Below are positions 60,059-64,000 of a stretch of DNA of 64,000 nucleotides, piece after piece. The stretch spans positions 62,001-126,000 of the forward strand of contig NZ_NRRL01000001.1 of NCBI RefSeq assembly GCF_016583645.1, read 5' to 3'. Source of the DNA: Rhodovibrio sodomensis. GTDB lineage: Bacteria > Pseudomonadota > Alphaproteobacteria > Kiloniellales > Rhodovibrionaceae. Position numbers and translations under genes: made by a program. Below the pieces are notes generated by a model. The model worked only from the letters and a program-made list of their open reading frames with translations. It was not told where the DNA came from and did no database searches. Position 1 is the stretch's first letter; each line of letters opens with the position of its first letter.

Positions 60059-60793
60059 AGCGTCCAGCTCGAATGGGAAAGCGACTCTGAGAACGCCGGC
60101 GCGACCGGACGGATCTCCGCCGTCGATCACGAGTTTCCGGAAGACCCCGGTGCCTGGGACGACGAGACCGAGGAGCGCTGGGAGCACGCCATGGATCACG
60201 TGCATCCGGCGATCGTCCTGCTGGGTCACCCGGAGACCGAGCGTCCGGCGCGCACCGCCTATCCGCAGCCCTGGACGGTCGTCATGACCTACCGGGAGCC
60301 GAGCGGCGCCGGTGGGTTCCAGCGATCCTACAAGATGACCGGCGTCCGGCACGTCATGGCCCGCAGCGAAGACGAGGCGCGCCGCCTCGCCGGCCACCGG
60401 ATCAATCAAGACCTCACCGGCTCCTCGTTCGGCGGCGTCGAGGTGACTGTGATCGCCTCGCTCGCCGGCATGCTGACACCCGATGGCGAAGAGGCCGACG
60501 AGCAGCGCGATCCTGGCCTGCCCGTGCTGGTGGTCGAGATGGCCCACGGCCGGATCGACAGCATCACGGCCGATCGGGCGATGCGCCTGCTGGTGGTCGA
60601 GACCGACGGCGCGGCCGACGTCCACCTGCCGGTCGACGCAACCCGGTCCGACGTTGAGCGGACCCTCGACGAGCATACCCCGGCGTGGCGCGCGCCGGAC
60701 CGGATCGAGATGACGTCCCTCGTCGAGGACCACGGGGCAAGCTGGATCGCCGAAACGCGGCGCAAGCTCAGCCAGCGGCTCGACACCGTCTGA
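60059..60793 (+). pseudogene. Leader-associated paralog 11, 3' part (after the IS)
   Basis: 245 codons including the stop. Acidic region 'HEFPEDPGAWDDETEERWEH', then 'PWTVVMTYREPSGAGG' and 'FGGVEVTVIASLAGML', and a C-terminal 'TDGAADVHLPVDATRSDVER'. The domain is of the beta-rich type seen in several paralogs. Not translatable as part of paralog 11 unless the IS is excised. Confidence 0.8.
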
Positions 60794-60800
60794 TCCAACC

Positions 60801-60830
60801 CCGCCCCGGTGCGTTCGCGCGCCGGGGCGG
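60801..60830 (+). terminator. Hairpin with UUCG-type loop after paralog 11
   Basis: CCGCCCCGG...CCGGGGCGG with an inner GCG-TTCG-CGC stem-loop. It is followed within 15 nt by an ACCCCATCTTCC box (60843-60854). Confidence 0.7.
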
Positions 60831-60842
60831 ATGGCGGCACAC

Positions 60843-60854
60843 GACCCCATCTTC
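60843..60854 (+). promoter_or_regulatory. ACCCAYTTYC-type box upstream of leader 12
   Basis: ACCCCATCTTCC, about 80 nt before P1 of leader 12. Confidence 0.4.
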
Positions 60855-60904
60855 CAGCCAACAACAACCCCGACCGAGGCCCTTCTCGCAAGCCGGCACA
60901 GCCA

Positions 60905-61075
60905 GGCTTGCGCGAGCGGCTTCGCGCCTCTCGACCCGGACGCCCGTCGGCTCCGCCAGGCCCGCCTGGAGACCGCGTCCGGACCCCCTTTCGACTGCAT
61001 CGCCCGCATCCCTTTGGACCGCGCGGCGGGCATCGGAGCACACCAGAGCCAGCCGGGACCCGCGAGGGTCCGCCC
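60905..61075 (+). promoter_or_regulatory. Structured leader RNA 12 (subclass B) upstream of the gene at 61110
   Basis: P1 CCGGACGC (60936-60943) with GCGTCCGG (60975-60982); P3 CCAGGC/GCCTGG (60956-60969); long-range GGCTC (60949-60953) with GAGCC (61046-61050), weaker than in other copies because a competing CGGAGC lies at about 61034; distal hairpin GGACCC/GGGTCC follows. The last pairing ends 59 nt before the ATG. Confidence 0.7.
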
Positions 61076-61109
61076 TGCCCGCTGCGCGTCAGCAAGAGGA
61101 GCGACTGCG

Positions 61110-62339
61110 ATGTCAGTCCCGCTGCAGAAGTCGTCTATCAAGGCACTCGCCCGCCACCTGCGCGACGAACTCGGCCTCGACACCGAGACGGGCCGCAAGG
61201 TCCACGACGCGATCGCCCACGGACTGGGGTACAAGTCCTACGGTGCGCTCAAAGCGCATCTCGAGGCCAGCACCGCCACGCCGGTCCCACACCTCGCCGC
61301 CGAGCCGGTCGTCACCGTCGACCAGGCCCTTGCCTGCCTTGAGCGCGAGGAGGAGATCGCCATCTCCACCGTCGGCACCGGCGAGGTGGCCGCCCACATC
61401 TTCAACAACGAGGACGCGGAGGACGGGCCGACCGACAATCAGTACGACCGCGCGTACGACTGGATGCAGGAAAACCGCGGCGAACTCGAAGCGGCCATGC
61501 ATCTCGCCTGCCAGCGGGTCCTCGAGGAACTGATCCAGGACCGGCCGCCCGAGACCCCGTCATCGGCCCCGAACCTGCAGCGCTTCCGCAACGGACCACC
61601 CAGTCACTACGTGCTGATCCGCGTTTTCGAGACGGCCCGTAAGCACCTGATGGCGCCCACCGGCCCCGGGGCGGGCGACCGGATCATCCCGGTCATCGCG
61701 GACAGCGACGAGGAAGCCCTGCTCCTGGGTGAGTGGGCCTTCAAACTTCGGATGCGCATGCCCGACCCGGAGAACTACGCCCTCCAGATCGGCCTGATCG
61801 AACGCGACGCGGCCCTCCAGCGGCCGCACGCTATCATGGCGGGCGGGACCGTGATCGGCTTTCAGTTCGCGGATGCCGACGGCCTGTGCGTCAACGACGA
61901 AGGCGAGGCCGCCGCGATCTGGGATCTCGCCGATTACGAGGTCCTGAGCGGCGCCGCGGTGGAGACCGCGTTCATCTGGACCGCACGAGACGGCGCTGTC
62001 AGCCTGCAGGAGGTCCATCCCGGCGACATCCAGCAGGCCGCGTTCGTGACCGAGATCGCCCCGCACGATCCCCGGACCCCGATCGGCGTCCAGCTGCTGC
62101 GCCCCGATGGCACGGTGGTTCACGGGACTCCAGAGGACCCGCTCGGCCTGCCCGAGGGCGCGGTTCTAAGCGGGCCGGCCATCGAGGCCGCCCGGGAGAT
62201 CGTCCGGCGCCGCCGGACTTTCGTCGCGGCCCCGGTCTATCCGGGCGAAGTCGCAGCGCCTCGAACGATCAGCAACGCCGGTGACCTCGCCGAGCTGCGC
62301 AACATCCTGCCCGACTGGCTGCAAGACCGCCGGAGCTGA
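61110..62339 (+). CDS. Leader-associated paralog 12: Glyoxalase_8-like head, unknown C-terminus
   Basis: A 409-residue protein. The head is 'QKSSIKALARHLRDELGLD' plus 'HDAIAHGLGYKSYGALKAHL', subclass B. Then 'STVGTGEVAAHIFNNEDAED' and 'DWMQENRGELEAAMHLACQR', a helical domain related to the middle of paralogs 3 and 7. The C-terminal 200 residues are beta-rich. GAGGAG precedes the ATG. Confidence 0.75.
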   Translation: MSVPLQKSSIKALARHLRDELGLDTETGRKVHDAIAHGLGYKSYGALKAHLEASTATPVPHLAAEPVVTVDQALACLEREEEIAISTVGTGEVAAHIFNNEDAEDGPTDNQYDRAYDWMQENRGELEAAMHLACQRVLEELIQDRPPETPSSAPNLQRFRNGPPSHYVLIRVFETARKHLMAPTGPGAGDRIIPVIADSDEEALLLGEWAFKLRMRMPDPENYALQIGLIERDAALQRPHAIMAGGTVIGFQFADADGLCVNDEGEAAAIWDLADYEVLSGAAVETAFIWTARDGAVSLQEVHPGDIQQAAFVTEIAPHDPRTPIGVQLLRPDGTVVHGTPEDPLGLPEGAVLSGPAIEAAREIVRRRRTFVAAPVYPGEVAAPRTISNAGDLAELRNILPDWLQDRRS

Positions 62340-62401
62340 TCCCACATAGTCAGGATGCAGGACGGCGCGTCCGCCCTGCATCCCTCTCACCGGAGAGCAC
62401 G

Positions 62402-62719
62402 ATGCATCCGACCGCGATCCTCCTGGCAGGCGCCCTGATCCTTGCCGCCATCCTGCTCGCCCAGGCGATCACCCGCGCCCACGACCGCTGGCACCGCGGC
62501 TGGCCACAGAGCGGCCAGGCCGCGATCCGTCTGGCCTTCGCCGGCGGCATCGTCTTCTTCGCCTACCAGATCCTCCCGGACGCGGCCCTGGCCATCTTCG
62601 GCATCCCGGCATTCGGGGTCGTATGGGGCGCCGTCACGGTCTACCTGCGTGTTGCCAGATCCCCGATCTGGGAGGGGAACCGCCGCGGCCCCGGCAGGAC
62701 GAGAGGCGACCGGCGATGA
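62402..62719 (+). CDS. Small membrane protein
   Basis: A 105-residue protein with two or three hydrophobic segments ('AILLAGALILAAILLAQAI', 'LAFAGGIVFFAYQILPDAAL') and a basic tail. GGAGAG precedes the ATG; coupled by ATGA to the next gene. Confidence 0.6.
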   Translation: MHPTAILLAGALILAAILLAQAITRAHDRWHRGWPQSGQAAIRLAFAGGIVFFAYQILPDAALAIFGIPAFGVVWGAVTVYLRVARSPIWEGNRRGPGRTRGDRR

Positions 62720-62994
62720 GCAAGCCCAGCGACCGCGATCTGGTCCGCATCGCCCTTCAGATCGCCATCGACACGACCACCGCCGAGATCGAGGCCGCCG
62801 AGGGACAACCCGACGAAGCCGGGACGGTGACCGCACTGGAGCGACGGGTGGCCGGCTTCCGCCGGGTGCTCGCCAAGCGGTACGGAGAAGGCGCGGCCGT
62901 GACCCCGATGGAGAGGCTCGGCGAACCTGACGGCCTCCGGGGTATCGGCGTCATACAAGCCGCCGTCCAATCCAAGCGCACCAAAGGTCATTGA
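62716..62994 (+). CDS. Unknown small protein
   Basis: A 92-residue protein with a helical centre ('LVRIALQIAIDTTTAEIEAA', 'TALERRVAGFRRVLAKRYGE'). Coupled to the membrane protein gene. Confidence 0.55.
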   Translation: MSKPSDRDLVRIALQIAIDTTTAEIEAAEGQPDEAGTVTALERRVAGFRRVLAKRYGEGAAVTPMERLGEPDGLRGIGVIQAAVQSKRTKGH

Positions 62995-63013
62995 CCAGAC
63001 CCTGGGGCACGCG

Positions 63014-63394
63014 ATGAGCTACTGCCGCTTCTCGACCGACAGCTTCCGCTGCGATCTCTACGTCTATGAGACCGAAAGCCCGGACGACGACCCGCGATTC
63101 ACGATCCACGTCGCGGGTAACCGAATTCCCGAGGACGCGCCGCGCCTGCCCGAGCTGACCGCCAAGTCGATCGAGGACTATGTCGCCGCCTACCGCGAGC
63201 TGACCGATTACCTCTTGAGCTGTCCGCGCACGCCGATCGACGCTCCCTATGCGGGTGAAACCCTGCTGATCGGATCCCTCGAGGAGCTGCGCGCCAAGCT
63301 GATCGAGCTGCGCGACCTCGGTTACCGCTTTCCCGATGCGGTTCTCGACGCGGTCGATGCGGAGATCGCGGAGAGCGCGCCCGCCGGCAAGTAA
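63014..63394 (+). CDS. Small protein of the 'MSYCRFS..DF.CDLYVYE' family
   Basis: A 126-residue protein. The N-terminus 'MSYCRFSTDSFRCDLYVYET' with a conserved pair of cysteines and 'FTIHVAGNR' marks a widespread small family found with phages and accessory genes; function unknown. A GCCGGCAA inverted repeat spans its stop codon. Confidence 0.7.
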   Translation: MSYCRFSTDSFRCDLYVYETESPDDDPRFTIHVAGNRIPEDAPRLPELTAKSIEDYVAAYRELTDYLLSCPRTPIDAPYAGETLLIGSLEELRAKLIELRDLGYRFPDAVLDAVDAEIAESAPAGK

Positions 63395-63503
63395 TTGCCG
63401 GCACCGGCAAGATCTTGCCAGGGCGCGCATCTTACGGCACCCCTACCCCGGCCGGCACGGGATAGCGCAGACAGCGCCACGGTGCGGCCCCGGAGAGCCT
63501 GTC

Positions 63504-64000
63504 ATGACCCTCACACGCCTCGACGACGCGCACGCCATCAAGCACGCCCTGCAGCGCTCCAGGCGCGCCGCCGCCCGCGGTGCCAGCAACGACTACGATT
63601 ACGAGTACCGGGCACCCAACGGCCGGACCTTCGAGGCCCGGGAGTTCCTGCACTCGGACCAGCCCTTCTTTGTCAGCGAGATCAAGCCGAACGGTCGGAT
63701 CATGCAGCTGAACGCGGAGGGACACGTCATCGGCTCCTCCGAGTCCCCGCGGATCGAGGCCCTGGCCCAGGACCCGAACAGCTTCCTTACCAACCTCCGC
63801 GCCGAAGGCTTCGACGAGGAGACGGTCACATTCACCGGCGAGGGGTTCGGGGTGACCACGGTCTACCATCCGTCTCTCGAAGCCGTTGCCCAGAAGATCG
63901 CGGAGGCCCTGACATCCAACGCTTGGCTGCGATCCAAGGACACGAGCCTGCTCGACGACCCAACCTTCCAGGCCGAGTTGCGTGAGAGCGAAGCGCAGAT
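63504..64000 (+). CDS. Unknown protein, 3' end outside window
   Basis: At least 165 residues from an ATG with CGGAGAG 6 nt upstream, open to the window end. 'RLDDAHAIKHALQRSRRAAA' is followed by strands 'YEYRAPNGRTFEAREFLHSD' and 'PFFVSEIKPNGRIMQLNAEG'. No family recognised; beta-rich middle. Not a member of the leader family. Confidence 0.6.
   Translation, partial: MTLTRLDDAHAIKHALQRSRRAAARGASNDYDYEYRAPNGRTFEAREFLHSDQPFFVSEIKPNGRIMQLNAEGHVIGSSESPRIEALAQDPNSFLTNLRAEGFDEETVTFTGEGFGVTTVYHPSLEAVAQKIAEALTSNAWLRSKDTSLLDDPTFQAELRESEAQ

Noticed and set aside
7060-61075. Leaders as integron attC sites
   Set aside because: They look palindromic and contain CAAC-type cores in places, but they lie before genes, not after them, have unrelated genes between copies, and no tyrosine integrase of the IntI type is present.

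Overview
The window is a 64 kb segment of a high-GC (about two-thirds G+C by eye) bacterial genome, almost certainly an alphaproteobacterium. The evidence is a MucR-type regulator, an alphaproteobacterial ExoI, RecX, ClpS-ClpA, DUF1127 and SSS/DUF3311/M20 genes. Many proteins are unusually acidic, which would fit a halophilic Rhodospirillales-like host, but that is inference. I see no replication, conjugation-machinery or phage structural genes, so chromosome, chromid and plasmid cannot be told apart. No tRNA, rRNA or CRISPR array was seen.

Layout. 1-5.8 kb: end of an exonuclease I gene, a MucR-like regulator with a long low-complexity tail, a uracil-DNA-glycosylase-like protein and the clpS-clpA protease adaptor/chaperone pair. 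5.8-9.9 kb: a T5orf172 (GIY-YIG-like) protein, the first of twelve related genes described below, and a coupled pair of unknown genes. 9.9-13 kb: a minus-strand operon of M20 amidohydrolase, DUF3311 protein and sodium:solute symporter. 13-24 kb: four more members of the repeated family, mixed with a dCMP deaminase, an RMF-like protein, an L7/L12-like small protein and unknown genes. 24-35 kb: unknown genes, a DndC-like PP-loop protein, a PH-domain membrane protein, a second T5orf172 protein, recX and a dGTPase. 35-45 kb: a secreted Cys-rich protein with TraN-like traits, DUF1127, a broken GNAT gene, a phosphatase-kinase fusion, a methyltransferase-like protein and a surface subtilase. 45-64 kb: seven more members of the repeated family, one interrupted by an IS200/IS605 element, with small unknown genes between them.

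The main finding is a repeated genetic module present twelve times. Each copy has a 150-200 nt leader followed, 53-85 nt after its last paired strand, by a gene whose first 50-60 residues belong to one helical family. That N-terminal segment resembles the helical head of 'glyoxalase superfamily' (Glyoxalase_8-type) proteins, while the rest of each protein is diverse. The leaders can all be folded by eye into the same shape: helix P1, an inner helix P2, a hairpin P3, and a loop strand that pairs with a segment 90-130 nt downstream. The paired arms differ between copies but change together, which is the signature of a conserved RNA structure. The leaders fall into three subclasses (A, B, C), and the N-terminal protein domains fall into the same three groups. 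I do not recognise this RNA.

Other themes are a recurring A-CCC(C)A-Y-TTYC box 30-75 nt upstream of many of the unknown genes, often directly after the previous gene's hairpin; a concentration of nucleic-acid and nucleotide enzymes (ExoI, UDG-like, dCMP deaminase, dGTPase, RecX, DndC-like, Pnkp-like); and several genes broken by single-base changes, mostly in G-rich runs, which may be sequencing errors.
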